Source: Kribbella pratensis (lineage in GTDB: Bacteria; Actinomycetota; Actinomycetes; Propionibacteriales; Kribbellaceae). From it: a DNA stretch of 64,000 bases. The notes under the pieces were generated by a model. The model was not told the DNA's origin. It worked only from the letters and a program-made list of their open reading frames with translations, and did no database searches. Where the stretch lies: assembly GCF_004365355.1 (NCBI RefSeq), contig NZ_SODP01000001.1:1247473-1311472 (forward strand). Direction: 5' to 3'. Position numbers and translations under genes: made by a program. Positions 52,386-61,064 of this stretch are shown here, one piece after another (position 1 is the first letter of the stretch; every line of letters begins with the position of its first letter).

Positions 52386-52390
52386 GCAGG

Positions 52391-53233
52391 GTGAGAGCCG
52401 ATCTCGTCGCCGCCCTGCGCTGCCCGGTCTGTGCCGACGGGCTGACGCTGGTCGGTCGTACGGCGCGGTGCCCGCGCGGGCACGCGTACGACCTCGCCAA
52501 ACAGGGCTACCTGAATCTGTTGCCTGCGGCATCTAACGGCATCGAGGGCGACTCGGCGGAGATGGTCGGCGCCCGTACGGTCTTCCTCGGCACCGGCCAC
52601 TACGCGGCGATCCGGGACGCGCTGATCATCGCCACCGAACTCGGGCCCGACGACCTGGTCGTGGAGGTCGGCGCCGGCACCGGCTACTACCTGGCAGGCG
52701 TCCTGGGCCTGGCTCCGCAACGACGCGGAATCGCCCTGGATGTGTCGAAGTTCGCCGCCCGCCGCGTGGCGAAGGTAGATCCGCGGATCGCCTCCGTCGT
52801 GTGCGACGCGTGGCAGGAACTGCCGCTGCTCGACAGGTCGGCGCAACTGATGCTGAACGTGTTCGCACCGCGCAACGCGGCCGAGATGGCCCGGGTCCTT
52901 GCACCTACCGGCCGTCTGCTCGTGGTCACACCGAACCAGCAGCATCTCGCCGAGCTGGTTGACGTCCTCGGACTGGTCAGTGTGGACGAGGAGAAGGACC
53001 GACGGCTGCAGGAGTCGCTGTCGGGGGAGTTCGTCCGGATCGGCAGCGAGGCGATCGAGGAATCGATGCGGCTCGACCGGACGGCCGTCGAGCAGTTGGT
53101 GCTGATGACGCCGAGCGCGCGGCACGTGAACTACCGCGAGCTCCTGCAACGGATCGCAGTACTCCCGGAGCCCGCGATCGTGACTCTGTCGGTCACGCTG
53201 TCGATCTGGCAGCCACGCTATCGGTCATCGTGA
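52391..53233 (+). CDS. RlmA-type 23S rRNA (guanine-N1) methyltransferase
   Basis: SAM-dependent methyltransferase, 280 residues. The N-terminal zinc site LRCPVC...ARCPRGHAYDLAKQGY (about 9-38) is the hallmark of RlmA. Motif I is VVEVGAGTGYYLAGVL, with Asp in GIALDVSKFA. In Gram-positive bacteria RlmA(II) methylates G748 of 23S rRNA and can give tylosin resistance (TlrB); in this context it may be a housekeeping or resistance enzyme. GTG 52391 puts the zinc motif at the expected N-terminal place. Confidence 0.88.
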   Translation: MRADLVAALRCPVCADGLTLVGRTARCPRGHAYDLAKQGYLNLLPAASNGIEGDSAEMVGARTVFLGTGHYAAIRDALIIATELGPDDLVVEVGAGTGYYLAGVLGLAPQRRGIALDVSKFAARRVAKVDPRIASVVCDAWQELPLLDRSAQLMLNVFAPRNAAEMARVLAPTGRLLVVTPNQQHLAELVDVLGLVSVDEEKDRRLQESLSGEFVRIGSEAIEESMRLDRTAVEQLVLMTPSARHVNYRELLQRIAVLPEPAIVTLSVTLSIWQPRYRSS

Positions 53234-53255
53234 TGCCGGCTCGAGCTCGGCATCA
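53231..53255 (+). terminator. Bidirectional terminator between RlmA and azoreductase genes
   Basis: TGATGCCG (53231-53238) and CGGCATCA (53248-53255) form an 8-base stem with loop GCTCGAGCT, itself nearly palindromic. It includes the RlmA stop codon and lies before the converging azoreductase stop at 53276. Confidence 0.75.
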
Positions 53256-53275
53256 CTGACCGCATCAGCAGCTGA

Positions 53276-53944
53276 TCAGGCCGCGTGGCCGATCAGTTCG
53301 CGGGCGACGACGGTGCCGTGGTTCTCGGCGTCGACGTGGGCCTCGGACTCCGAGACCTTGGAGGCGTCGATCAGCTCCTCCATACCCGGGGTGACCGGGG
53401 CCAGGGTGAGCTCGGCGGCGGCAGTGCGGACGTTCATGCCGAGCAGGTCGGCGAACACCCGCTCGAGGTACGGCGTGGCGTGGTCCCAGCCGTGCTTCGG
53501 CGTACCCGGGGCGTAGCCGCCGCCACGGGCCAGGGCGAAGATCGCGGGCCGGCCGGCGAGCGGGCGGGAGCCGAAGGCAAGGTCCCGGTCCATCAGCAGC
53601 AGGTCGATCCAGGTCTTCGCGTTCTGTGCGATGCCGTAGTTGTAGAGCGGCACGGCGAGCAGGATCGCGTCGGCGTTGCGAGCCTCGGCCGCCAGCTCGG
53701 CGGCGATGGCCTGCGCCTCGGCGAGCGGCATCCGGTCGGCGTCGGCGACCGGCTCCTGGCCCACCTGGGCGGCGGCCAGCGTCGGCCACACGGTCGCGGG
53801 CAGCGGGTGCTGTCCGAGGTCCCGCCGGACCACGACACCGTCCGGGTGCTCCGCCTTCCAGGCGGCCTCGGCGCTGTCCGCCAGCGCGCGGGACACCGAA
53901 CCGTCCAGCCGGATGCTGGCGTCGACGCGTAGCAGGGTGCTCAT
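53276..53944 (-). CDS. FMN-dependent NADH-azoreductase / quinone reductase
   Basis: Flavodoxin-fold oxidoreductase of the AzoR group, 222 residues. LRVDASIRLDGSVSRALAD is the FMN phosphate-binding loop, AVPLYNYGIAQNAKTWID the flavin-binding segment, and ALARGGGYAPGTPKHGWDH the family-specific loop. These enzymes reduce quinones or azo compounds with NAD(P)H. The divergent MarR-family gene 125 bases away is the likely local regulator, a common arrangement. Confidence 0.93.
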   Translation of the reverse strand: MSTLLRVDASIRLDGSVSRALADSAEAAWKAEHPDGVVVRRDLGQHPLPATVWPTLAAAQVGQEPVADADRMPLAEAQAIAAELAAEARNADAILLAVPLYNYGIAQNAKTWIDLLLMDRDLAFGSRPLAGRPAIFALARGGGYAPGTPKHGWDHATPYLERVFADLLGMNVRTAAAELTLAPVTPGMEELIDASKVSESEAHVDAENHGTVVARELIGHAA

Positions 53945-54046
53945 AGGTTCTGTCTCCATCGAGTTGAGGGGGCGTGCTCATGTTGAGCTGCTTCGAAGAT
54001 AATCTGTGGAGCAGAACATATTCAAGTCAGATCGTATTCCGGGTGG

Positions 54047-54061
54047 CGTACACCACGTACG
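54047..54061 (+). promoter_or_regulatory. Candidate MarR operator overlapping marR -10 box
   Basis: CGTAC-N5-GTACG is a perfect 15-base dyad. It overlaps the possible -10 box TACGAT (54058-54063), which ends six bases before the MarR gene start. A protein bound here would block MarR-gene transcription and could affect the divergent azoreductase promoter. Confidence 0.5.
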
Positions 54062-54069
54062 ATGGGGAC

Positions 54070-54618
54070 ATGTCCAGTACTTCGCCTGAGGTAGCGACCC
54101 GCGGTACGCGCGGGGTCGAGCCGTCGGTCGCCAGCGGCGCGCCGGTGGAGGCCGACCTCGGCTGGGCGCTGGGCGTCGTCTTCCGGCGATACGCGAAGGC
54201 GTCCGCGGCGGCGCTCGAGGGTCTTCCCGGCGGGCCGCGCGGCTACCAGGTGCTCGCGACGACGAACGCCGAGGGGCCGAAGCGGCAACTCGACTTGGCG
54301 GCACAGCTCGGCGTGGACCGGACCGTGATGACGTATCTGCTCGACGACCTGGAGAAGGCGGGCCTCGTGCAGCGCCGGCCCGACCCCGCCGATCGCCGGG
54401 CGCGGTTGATCGCGCCGACCGACGAGGGCATCGAGGCATTGTGCGACCTCGAGCGCCGTCTGCGCAGCACCGAGGACGAGGTGCTGGGCATCCTCGAAGA
54501 GTCGGAGCGCGCCAGCTTCCGGATGCTCCTGCAGCGCGTCGCGATGAAGGCCAACGCCGTCGACCCCCTGCACAACGCGTGCACCCTGGCCGAAGCGGAC
54601 GACCCCGCCAGCACCTAG
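54070..54618 (+). CDS. MarR-family transcriptional regulator
   Basis: Winged-helix repressor, 182 residues, dimer-forming. The recognition helix region is LDLAAQLGVDRTVMTYLLDDLEKAGLV with wing QRRPDPADRRARLIAPT (about 78-122). An unstructured ~30-residue N-terminus precedes the first helix. A single sensing Cys is not evident near the N-terminus, so it may sense small aromatics rather than oxidants. The probable leaderless start and dyad suggest autoregulation together with the azoreductase. Confidence 0.93.
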   Translation: MSSTSPEVATRGTRGVEPSVASGAPVEADLGWALGVVFRRYAKASAAALEGLPGGPRGYQVLATTNAEGPKRQLDLAAQLGVDRTVMTYLLDDLEKAGLVQRRPDPADRRARLIAPTDEGIEALCDLERRLRSTEDEVLGILEESERASFRMLLQRVAMKANAVDPLHNACTLAEADDPAST

Positions 54619-54629
54619 GGGCCCGTGAG

Positions 54630-55280
54630 CTAGTGCAGCGGCACGAAACCTGACTCGTACGCGCGGATCACCGCTTGCGTGCGGTCCCGGGCGTTGAGCT
54701 TGGACAGCACGTTGGCGACGTGGGTCTTGACCGTCTGCAGACCGAGGATCAGCTCTTCGGCGATCTCGGCGTTCGACAGGCCGCGCGCCATCAACCGAAG
54801 CACCTCCTGCTCCCGCTCGGTCAGCTGGTACTCCTCCAGGCCGCTCGGAGTCTGCGGACCGGCATGGGCGAGTGCCAACGCGCGGATCGCCTCCGGGAAC
54901 AGCAGTGACTCGCTGCGCGCGACGGTCCGGATCGCCGCGATGATGTCGTCCGGGGGAGTCCGCTTCAGCAAGAACCCGGACGCGCCGGCCCGCAAAGCGT
55001 CGTACACGTAGTCGTCGTTCTCGAAGGTGGTGACCACCAGTACGCGCGGCGCCGGGTCCAGGTTCTCGAGCAGCAACCGGGTCGCCTGGATGCCGTCCAC
55101 CGCCGGCATCCGGACATCCATCAGGACGACGTCCGCGCCGGTACGGCGAACCACCGGCAGGACCTCCGCGCCGTCACCGGCCTCGCCGACCACCGTGAGG
55201 TCGGGCTCGGCGTTGATGATCGCGCGCAGCCCGCTCCGGATCAGCGGCTCGTCGTCGACCACGACCACCGACAGCTTCAT
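54630..55280 (-). CDS. NarL/LuxR-type response regulator
   Basis: DNA-binding output of a two-component system, 216 residues. The receiver has Asp9/Asp10 and phosphorylation site Asp55 in VVLMDVRMP, with Thr and Lys in VVTTFENDD and FLLKRTPP. The LuxR HTH is [20 protein letters not shown] followed by [15 protein letters not shown]. It starts 1 base after the kinase stop, so it is co-translated. The pair resembles DesK/DesR or LiaS/LiaR systems; the stimulus is unknown. Confidence 0.96.
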   Translation of the reverse strand: MKLSVVVVDDEPLIRSGLRAIINAEPDLTVVGEAGDGAEVLPVVRRTGADVVLMDVRMPAVDGIQATRLLLENLDPAPRVLVVTTFENDDYVYDALRAGASGFLLKRTPPDDIIAAIRTVARSESLLFPEAIRALALAHAGPQTPSGLEEYQLTEREQEVLRLMARGLSNAEIAEELILGLQTVKTHVANVLSKLNARDRTQAVIRAYESGFVPLH

Positions 55281-55281
55281 G

Positions 55282-56583
55282 TCATCCCTTCGTCGTCATG
55301 CTGACCGGCAACCGGACCGCGAGGCGCCAGGCCTGCCCATCGTCCTCCGTGTCGGTTTCCGTGACCGGACCGGCGTCCACCGTGCCGCGCAGTACGGCGA
55401 CTCTTTCACGGATTCCGGCCAGGCCGCGGCCGCCGCCGGACTGATCGGACCTGCCGTTCATCGGATTGGTGACCGCGAGCCGCAGCCCGGACGTGTCCAG
55501 CCGGATCGACAGCTCGACGGCGAGCTCGCCGGCCGGACGACCGGCATGCCGGATCGCGTTGGTCAGGCCTTCCTGCACGATTCTGTACGCCTCACGGGAG
55601 ACCGCGGCCGGTAGTTGATCCAGATCGCCTGACCGGTCGACCTCGATCGTGATGCCGCCGGCCCGGGTGGCCTCGACGAGACGGTCCAGACCACCGAGCG
55701 TGGCCTGCGGCGTGGTCCGCAAGCCCGGCCGGCGGTCGTCGCGGAGCAGGCCGAGCACGTGGTCGAGATCCGCGAGAGCTGCCCGGGCGGACGTCTCCAT
55801 CGCGGCCAGTGCGGTCTCGGCGAAGTCGGGGTCGCTGGCAAGGACCCGACGCGCCGCCGCGGCCTGGATGGTGACGAGGCTGAGTGCGTGTCCGACGCTG
55901 TCGTGCAGTTCACGGGCGAGACGGTTGCGCTCGGCAAGCGTTGCGGTCTGTTGCTCGAGCAGCTCGATCCGCTCGGCCGCGGTCGGTCCGAGGACGCGCG
56001 GCGCGAGATACGCCAGCAATGCGCCGACCGCGGCCGACAGCAGGAACAGTCCGGCGAGACCGGCGGTCGCGGCCGCGGGCATCCAGAGGTCGGTCCAGTT
56101 GCCGTGGATGTCGTACGACCAGCCGGGCACGATGTCGCGCGATCCGGCCGACCGGAACGGCGCGGCCAGCCAGATCGCGCCGACGCCGAACACGATCGTG
56201 CTGAGAATTCCGATGACCCCGCCGGCGACCAGATGCAGGCAGAACCAGACGACGGTCCGCCGCCGCTGCGGCCAGGTCCGCGCCGGACCGAGCGGCCGCT
56301 CGTCGAAGCGCACCGCGAGCAGCGATTCGACCGCGATGCCCTCCACCTCGCGCACGGCGGGCAGCAGACCGAGCACGACCGGCGGCACGAGTCCCATCAG
56401 CACCCAGATGATGCCGGTGGCAACTTTCGGCAGGCCGAGGTCGGTGACCACCGCGCCGAGCGCGCTGTCCACCAGGATGAACGCCAGCACCAGCGCCGAG
56501 CCGAGGAGCAGGTACACCCAGCGCAGGTACGTCGACGGACGCCACAGGCTCCCGATCGCGTGTGCCACTGCTTTCACAGTCAC
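55282..56583 (-). CDS. Sensor histidine kinase (HisKA_3)
   Basis: Membrane sensor kinase, 433 residues with about five hydrophobic segments in the first 200 residues. The dimer/phospho-acceptor site is [20 protein letters not shown] with His near residue 226. The ATPase domain has [17 protein letters not shown] (N box) and [16 protein letters not shown] (G box). GTG 56583 is the start used; a second GTG is at 56577. It pairs with the response regulator directly downstream. Confidence 0.95.
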   Translation of the reverse strand: MTVKAVAHAIGSLWRPSTYLRWVYLLLGSALVLAFILVDSALGAVVTDLGLPKVATGIIWVLMGLVPPVVLGLLPAVREVEGIAVESLLAVRFDERPLGPARTWPQRRRTVVWFCLHLVAGGVIGILSTIVFGVGAIWLAAPFRSAGSRDIVPGWSYDIHGNWTDLWMPAAATAGLAGLFLLSAAVGALLAYLAPRVLGPTAAERIELLEQQTATLAERNRLARELHDSVGHALSLVTIQAAAARRVLASDPDFAETALAAMETSARAALADLDHVLGLLRDDRRPGLRTTPQATLGGLDRLVEATRAGGITIEVDRSGDLDQLPAAVSREAYRIVQEGLTNAIRHAGRPAGELAVELSIRLDTSGLRLAVTNPMNGRSDQSGGGRGLAGIRERVAVLRGTVDAGPVTETDTEDDGQAWRLAVRLPVSMTTKG

Positions 56584-56908
56584 ATCGTGTCAAAGCCGGG
56601 GCCGGTGTCACCTCCCTCGCCGGAGTGAGTGCGGGGAAACCCGTGCGCCCGCAAGGAGAAGTGGGATGCCTCACCAAGAAGTTGAGGGTTTACGCAAATT
56701 TGACGCTGCAGGGCCCGGTTCTGCGGCTGTGGGCGTCGCGATCTGCTGCTCGGACGGGTACGGTCTGTGGTCGGGGCGGGTGCCCGTTCGGCTACGGACA
56801 GGTATGGGGAACGGCTCCAGGACGGGTGGCGAGCATGCTCTGCGAGGACCCGGCACGGCGGACGTCAATTCGCCGTGAAGACCCCGCGGGCGGATTGACC
56901 ACCCTTCC
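56584..56908. other. Intergenic region between kinase gene and catabolic operon
   Basis: About 325 bases with no convincing gene; an open frame crossing it is Arg/Gly-rich and lacks a ribosome site. It should hold the kinase promoter on the minus strand and the operon promoter on the plus strand. Its AT content rises toward the operator at 56909. Confidence 0.5.
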
Positions 56909-56931
56909 ATATTTGATGTTTGATCAAATAT
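56909..56931 (+). promoter_or_regulatory. Perfect inverted repeat, probable GntR operator
   Basis: ATATTTGAT (56909-56917) and ATCAAATAT (56923-56931) are perfect reverse complements around GTTTG. The site is markedly AT-rich against its surroundings and ends 19 bases before the binding-protein ATG, so a bound protein would block transcription or initiation. The operon encodes a GntR-family protein, the best candidate to bind it. Confidence 0.72.
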
Positions 56932-56950
56932 CGGGACGAGAGAGGTCGAT

Positions 56951-57970
56951 ATGAGGTTGAGGCGTTCCGTCATCGCGGTGATGGCGGTCCTGGGGCTCGC
57001 CCTGGTCAGTGCATGTAATGGTGACGACAAAGGCGGTCAGGCCGACAACGGCCTGCAGAAGGTCAACTACCTGACGTCGTTCAACACCTTCGGCCGCGAG
57101 GCGTACGCGTACGTCGCGCTGGACAAGGGGTACTTCAAGGACGCCGGCTTCGACGTCAAGATCACCCCGGGGACCGGCACCGTCGACGTGATGAAGCTGG
57201 TGGCCGGCGGTCAGGCCGACTACGGCATCGGCGACTTCACCGCGACCGTGATCACCCTCGGCAAGCAGAAGCTGCCGGTCACCACGGTCGGCATGATCCA
57301 CCAGCGGTCGATGGCCGCGATCATGTCGCTCGAGGGCCTCGGGATCAACAAGCCGAGCGACCTGGTCAACAAGACGATCGGCGACCAGCCGGGCTCGACC
57401 AACACCGTCATGTTCCCCGTGTACGCCAACGCGGTGCACATCGACCCGAAGTCGGTCACGTTCCTCCCGTCGCCGCCGCCGGCTCTGCCGAGCCTGCTGG
57501 CCGCCGGCAAGGTCCAGGGCATCGGCCAGTTCGTGGTCGGCGAACCGCTGATCGCGAAGGCCGACAAGAAGGGCCGCAAGGTCATCACGCTGCCGTACGG
57601 CGACGTGCTGCCGGACCTCTACGGCAACGCGATCATCACCCGGTCGGACCTGGCCAAGGACCACCCGGACCAGGTGAAGAAGTTCACCGGCGCGCTGCTC
57701 AAGGGTCTGCAGGACACCTACGACGACCCGGCCGCCGCGGCCGCGACCCTGAAGAAGTACGTGCCCGCCACCGATGTCGACGTCGCCACCAAAGAGCTGA
57801 CGATCATGCAGAAGTACATCAAGCCGGACGGCTTCGACGGCCCGCTCGGTGAGGTCACGCTCGAGCGGGTGCAGAAGGTCATCGCGCTGCTGGAGCAGTC
57901 GAAGGCGATGCCGGTGGGTTCGGTCAAGCCCGACGACGTCGTCACGATGAGCTTGGCTCCGAAGAGCTAG
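56951..57970 (+). CDS. NMT1/SsuA-type ABC transporter substrate-binding lipoprotein
   Basis: Extracellular receptor of a small-molecule importer, 339 residues. The signal peptide ends in lipobox LVSAC with Cys22. YVALDKGYFKDAGFDVKIT and LVAGGQADYGIGDFTATV are the family's ligand-pocket segments. Relatives bind nitrate, sulfonates, pyrimidines, riboflavin or aromatic acids. The catabolic genes downstream favour an aromatic or heterocyclic acid, but that is inference. It is the first gene of the operon, just behind the operator. Confidence 0.93.
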   Translation: MRLRRSVIAVMAVLGLALVSACNGDDKGGQADNGLQKVNYLTSFNTFGREAYAYVALDKGYFKDAGFDVKITPGTGTVDVMKLVAGGQADYGIGDFTATVITLGKQKLPVTTVGMIHQRSMAAIMSLEGLGINKPSDLVNKTIGDQPGSTNTVMFPVYANAVHIDPKSVTFLPSPPPALPSLLAAGKVQGIGQFVVGEPLIAKADKKGRKVITLPYGDVLPDLYGNAIITRSDLAKDHPDQVKKFTGALLKGLQDTYDDPAAAAATLKKYVPATDVDVATKELTIMQKYIKPDGFDGPLGEVTLERVQKVIALLEQSKAMPVGSVKPDDVVTMSLAPKS

Positions 57971-57986
57971 GGGTGTCTGCGCACTG

Positions 57987-58766
57987 ATGATTCGCCTGGA
58001 CGGCGTAGGGCAGGTCTTCGACGGACGCGAGGGCCGGGTGACCGCCCTCGAGAAGATCGACCTGCACGTCCGCGGCGGTGAGTTCGTCACGCTGATCGGC
58101 CGGTCCGGATGTGGCAAGTCCACTCTGCTCCGGCTGATCGCGGGACTGTTGCCGCCGACTTCCGGTTCGGTCGCGGTGGCGGATGAACCCGTCACCGGAC
58201 CGCGCCGGGACGTGTCGTTCATGTTCCAGCGGCCCGCCCTGCTGCCGTGGCGGTCGGTGCTGTCGAACGTGATGCTGCCGGTCGAGATCGACAAGGGCAG
58301 CGACCGCAGCAAGGCGGCGTACCGGGACCGGGCTCATCAGTTGCTTGAGCTGGTCGGTCTGCAAGGGTTCGAACGGCGGCTGCCGCACGAGCTCTCCGGT
58401 GGTATGCAGCAGCGGGTGTCGCTGTGCCGGTCGTTGATCCGCGATCCGCAGGTGATGCTTATGGACGAGCCGTTCTCCGCGCTCGACGCGCTCACCCGGA
58501 CCGAGCTGTCCGAGGAGTTGCAGCGGATCAAGATGGAGCTGTCCACCACGATCGTGTTCGTCACGCACTCGATCGAGGAAGCCGTCGTACTCGCGGACCG
58601 GGTCGTCGTCCTGACGCCGCGTCCGGGCCGGATGCGCGACGTCGTCGACATCGACATCCCGCGGCCGCGCAGCCTCGCCCAGAACGCGTACGTCACCGAG
58701 GTCGCCACGATCAGCGCACGGCTGCACGCGCTGCTCTCGGAGAAGGAGAGCGAGGACCGGCGATGA
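57987..58766 (+). CDS. ABC transporter ATP-binding protein (SsuB/TauB-like)
   Basis: Cytoplasmic ATPase of the importer, 259 residues. Walker A LIGRSGCGKSTLLRLIAGLL, signature ELSGGMQQRVSLCRSL and Walker B VMLMDEPFSALDALTR are complete, and the switch His is in VFVTHSIEEA. It starts 16 bases after the binding-protein gene and its stop overlaps the permease start (ATGA). Confidence 0.96.
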   Translation: MIRLDGVGQVFDGREGRVTALEKIDLHVRGGEFVTLIGRSGCGKSTLLRLIAGLLPPTSGSVAVADEPVTGPRRDVSFMFQRPALLPWRSVLSNVMLPVEIDKGSDRSKAAYRDRAHQLLELVGLQGFERRLPHELSGGMQQRVSLCRSLIRDPQVMLMDEPFSALDALTRTELSEELQRIKMELSTTIVFVTHSIEEAVVLADRVVVLTPRPGRMRDVVDIDIPRPRSLAQNAYVTEVATISARLHALLSEKESEDRR

Positions 58767-59542
58767 CCAAGCGTTCCTGGCTGACCAGTTCGCCGGCGGC
58801 CGCCGTCATCCTCCCGATCATCGGGCTGGCGGCAGCGATCGCGCTGTGGTGGGGCGCCACGGTCGTGTTCTCGATCGCGCCGTACCTGCTGCCGACGCCG
58901 TGGGACGTGGCGGTCAAGTTCTTCGACCAGCCGGGTGTCCTGCTGTCGGAGACCGGTACGTCGCTGCTCGAGACGCTCGAGGGCTTCGTGCTCGCGATCG
59001 TCATCGGGGTGCCGATCGCGCTGCTGATCGTCCGCTCGGTGATCCTCGAGCGGCTGGTCTATCCGCTGCTGCTGATGGTGAACTCGATCCCCAAGGTCGC
59101 GGTCGCGCCGCTGCTGGTGGTGTGGATGGGCTTCGGTCAGTGGCCGAAGGTCGTGATGGTGCTGCTGATGTGCTTCTTCCCGATCGTCATCTCGACCGCG
59201 CAGGGGATGAAGTCGACGCCGACCGAGCTGGTCGAGCTGATGCGGTCGCTGAACGCGACGCGCGCACAGGAGTTCTTCAAGCTCCGGCTGCGGTACGCGA
59301 TGCCGCAGATCTTCACCGGGTTCAAGGTCGCGATCTCGCTGGCCGTGATCGGCGCGGTGATCGGCGAATTCGTTGGCGCCACCAAGGGACTCGGCTACGT
59401 GATCCAGCAGTCCGGCGCCAGCGCCGACACCACCCTGGCCTTCGCCGCGATCATGCTCCTCAGCGTGATGAGCATCATCCTGTTCTACGGCTTGGTGCTA
59501 CTCGAGCACCTGCTGCTCCCCTGGGCCCAGGAGAAGCGATGA
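58763..59542 (+). CDS. ABC transporter permease (SsuC/TauC-like)
   Basis: Membrane component of the importer, 259 residues with about six hydrophobic segments. Typical stretches are APYLLPTPWDVAVKFFDQ and the EAA loop region LVELMRSLNATRAQEFFKLR with IGEFVGATKGLGYVIQQ. It is translation-coupled on both sides: it overlaps the ATPase gene and the dehydrogenase gene by four bases each. Confidence 0.95.
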   Translation: MTKRSWLTSSPAAAVILPIIGLAAAIALWWGATVVFSIAPYLLPTPWDVAVKFFDQPGVLLSETGTSLLETLEGFVLAIVIGVPIALLIVRSVILERLVYPLLLMVNSIPKVAVAPLLVVWMGFGQWPKVVMVLLMCFFPIVISTAQGMKSTPTELVELMRSLNATRAQEFFKLRLRYAMPQIFTGFKVAISLAVIGAVIGEFVGATKGLGYVIQQSGASADTTLAFAAIMLLSVMSIILFYGLVLLEHLLLPWAQEKR

Positions 59543-60627
59543 CCGCGCAAGCGTCTGACGCGGATCGGCGGGTGCTGGTTCGGCCGGAGTGGCTGCAGGG
59601 CACGGTTTCGGCGGTGTTCAGCGCGGTCGGGTTCGAGGCGGATGATGCGGACAAGATTGCGGCTGCGCTGGTCGAGGCGGATCTGCGCGGTGTGAGTTCG
59701 CACGGCGTGATGCTGGTTCCGATGTACGTCGAACGCCTGAACGCCGGCGGTGTGACCCGCGAGCGCGAGCTCGACATCCTGTTCGACGCCGGTGCCGCGA
59801 TGGTCGCGGATGCCCGCGGCGGGATGGGCCAGCTGTCCAGCCCGCAGGCGATGGGCCACGCGATCGAGCGTGCCGGCCGGCACGGCATCGGCCTGGTCTC
59901 GGTCCGCAACGCGCACCATTTCGGCGCGGCCAGCCGCTGGGCCATGCAAGCCGGTCAGGCCGGGTGTATCGGTATCGCGATGTCGAACACCACGCCGTTG
60001 ATGCCTGCTCCGGGCGGCGCCGAGCGGATCGTCGGCAACAACCCGCTGGCGATCGCGGTCCCGACCAAGGCCGGCGTGGAGATCGTGCTGGACATGGCGT
60101 TGTCGGCCGTTGCCCTGGGCAAGATCCGGCTGGCGGCCTCGGCCGGGCGGTCGATCCCCGAGACCTGGGCGACCGATTCCTCGGGTACGCCGACCACGGA
60201 CCCGGAGGAGGCCGTGCTCGGCATGCTGTTGCCGGCGGCCGGTCACAAGGGCTTCGGGCTGGCGTTGATGATCGACGTACTCACGGGTGTGCTGAGCGGT
60301 GGCGGCTGGGGCGACCAGGTCCGCCCGCTGTACCGGGAGCCGGACCGGCCGAACGACTGCGCCCACCTGTTCCTGGCGATCGACCCGGAGTTGATGGGCG
60401 GCGTAGAGAGTTTCCGCCTGCGCTCGTCCGGGCTGGCCGCGCGGGTCCGGGGGAGCGCGACGGCTCCGGGCGTGAACCGGCTGCATCTGCCGGGTGAGAT
60501 CGAGGCGGAGCGTGCGGCGTACCAGCGCCGGCACGGTGTGCTGATCGAGCGGTCCGGACTGGACGGGCTGCTGGAGGCGGCGCGCGCGGCCGGCGTCGTC
60601 GTACCGGCGGGAGGGGTGTTGAGCTGA
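59539..60627 (+). CDS. Ldh2/malate-lactate dehydrogenase-family oxidoreductase
   Basis: NAD(P)-dependent reductase of the Ldh2/YlbC/DlgD type, 362 residues. The catalytic His is in GVSSHGVMLVPMY (about residue 56), and NAHHFGAASRWAMQA and AGHKGFGLALMIDVL are family-specific. Members act on malate, lactate, ureidoglycolate, diketogulonate or cyclic imino acids, so the substrate is undefined. ATG 59539 overlaps the permease stop, and the stop overlaps the RidA-like start (TGATG). Confidence 0.92.
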   Translation: MTAQASDADRRVLVRPEWLQGTVSAVFSAVGFEADDADKIAAALVEADLRGVSSHGVMLVPMYVERLNAGGVTRERELDILFDAGAAMVADARGGMGQLSSPQAMGHAIERAGRHGIGLVSVRNAHHFGAASRWAMQAGQAGCIGIAMSNTTPLMPAPGGAERIVGNNPLAIAVPTKAGVEIVLDMALSAVALGKIRLAASAGRSIPETWATDSSGTPTTDPEEAVLGMLLPAAGHKGFGLALMIDVLTGVLSGGGWGDQVRPLYREPDRPNDCAHLFLAIDPELMGGVESFRLRSSGLAARVRGSATAPGVNRLHLPGEIEAERAAYQRRHGVLIERSGLDGLLEAARAAGVVVPAGGVLS

Positions 60628-61022
60628 TGGGAAAGACCCAGGTGTCGACCGAGGCGCTGCGGAGCCCGAATGGGGTGTTCTCGCAGGCCACGACGATCGA
60701 AGCGACCGGGCGGCTGGTGTTCGTTTCCGGGATGACCGCCCGGCGGCCGGACGGCGGGATCGCCGGGGTCGGGGACGTCCGGGAACAGACCAGGCAGGTG
60801 TGCGAGAACGTGAAGGCGGCGGTCGAGGCCGCCGGCGGCACGCTGGCGGATGTCTGCCGGGTGGATGTGTACGTGCGCAACATGGAGGACTTCGCCAAGA
60901 TCCACGAGATCCGCGCGCAGTACTTCACCGAGCCGCTGCCGGCGTCGACCATGGTCGAGGTCAGCAAGCTCGCACATCCCGATTACCTGATCGAGATCAA
61001 CGCGATCGCCGTGATCGCATGA
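60627..61022 (+). CDS. RidA/YjgF-family protein lacking the canonical Arg
   Basis: Small trimer-forming enamine/imine-processing family, 131 residues. The fold is clear: LVFVSGMTARRPDGG, VCRVDVYVRNMEDF and LIEINAIAVIA. In RidA proper a conserved Arg in PARxxVEV binds the substrate carboxylate; here the segment reads LPASTMVEVSKLA, so the Arg is replaced by Ser. It probably belongs to a Rid subgroup with another reaction, such as 2-aminomuconate deaminase-like hydrolysis. Its place in an aromatic-type operon is consistent with that. Confidence 0.9.
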   Translation: MGKTQVSTEALRSPNGVFSQATTIEATGRLVFVSGMTARRPDGGIAGVGDVREQTRQVCENVKAAVEAAGGTLADVCRVDVYVRNMEDFAKIHEIRAQYFTEPLPASTMVEVSKLAHPDYLIEINAIAVIA

Positions 61023-61064
61023 CCCCGGGGGTGAGTTGTATGCGTGGCGTCGAGTGGACCTGAG

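Noticed and set aside
56562..56954. Open frame before the catabolic operon
   Set aside because: No ribosome site, atypical composition and it runs through the AT-rich operator.
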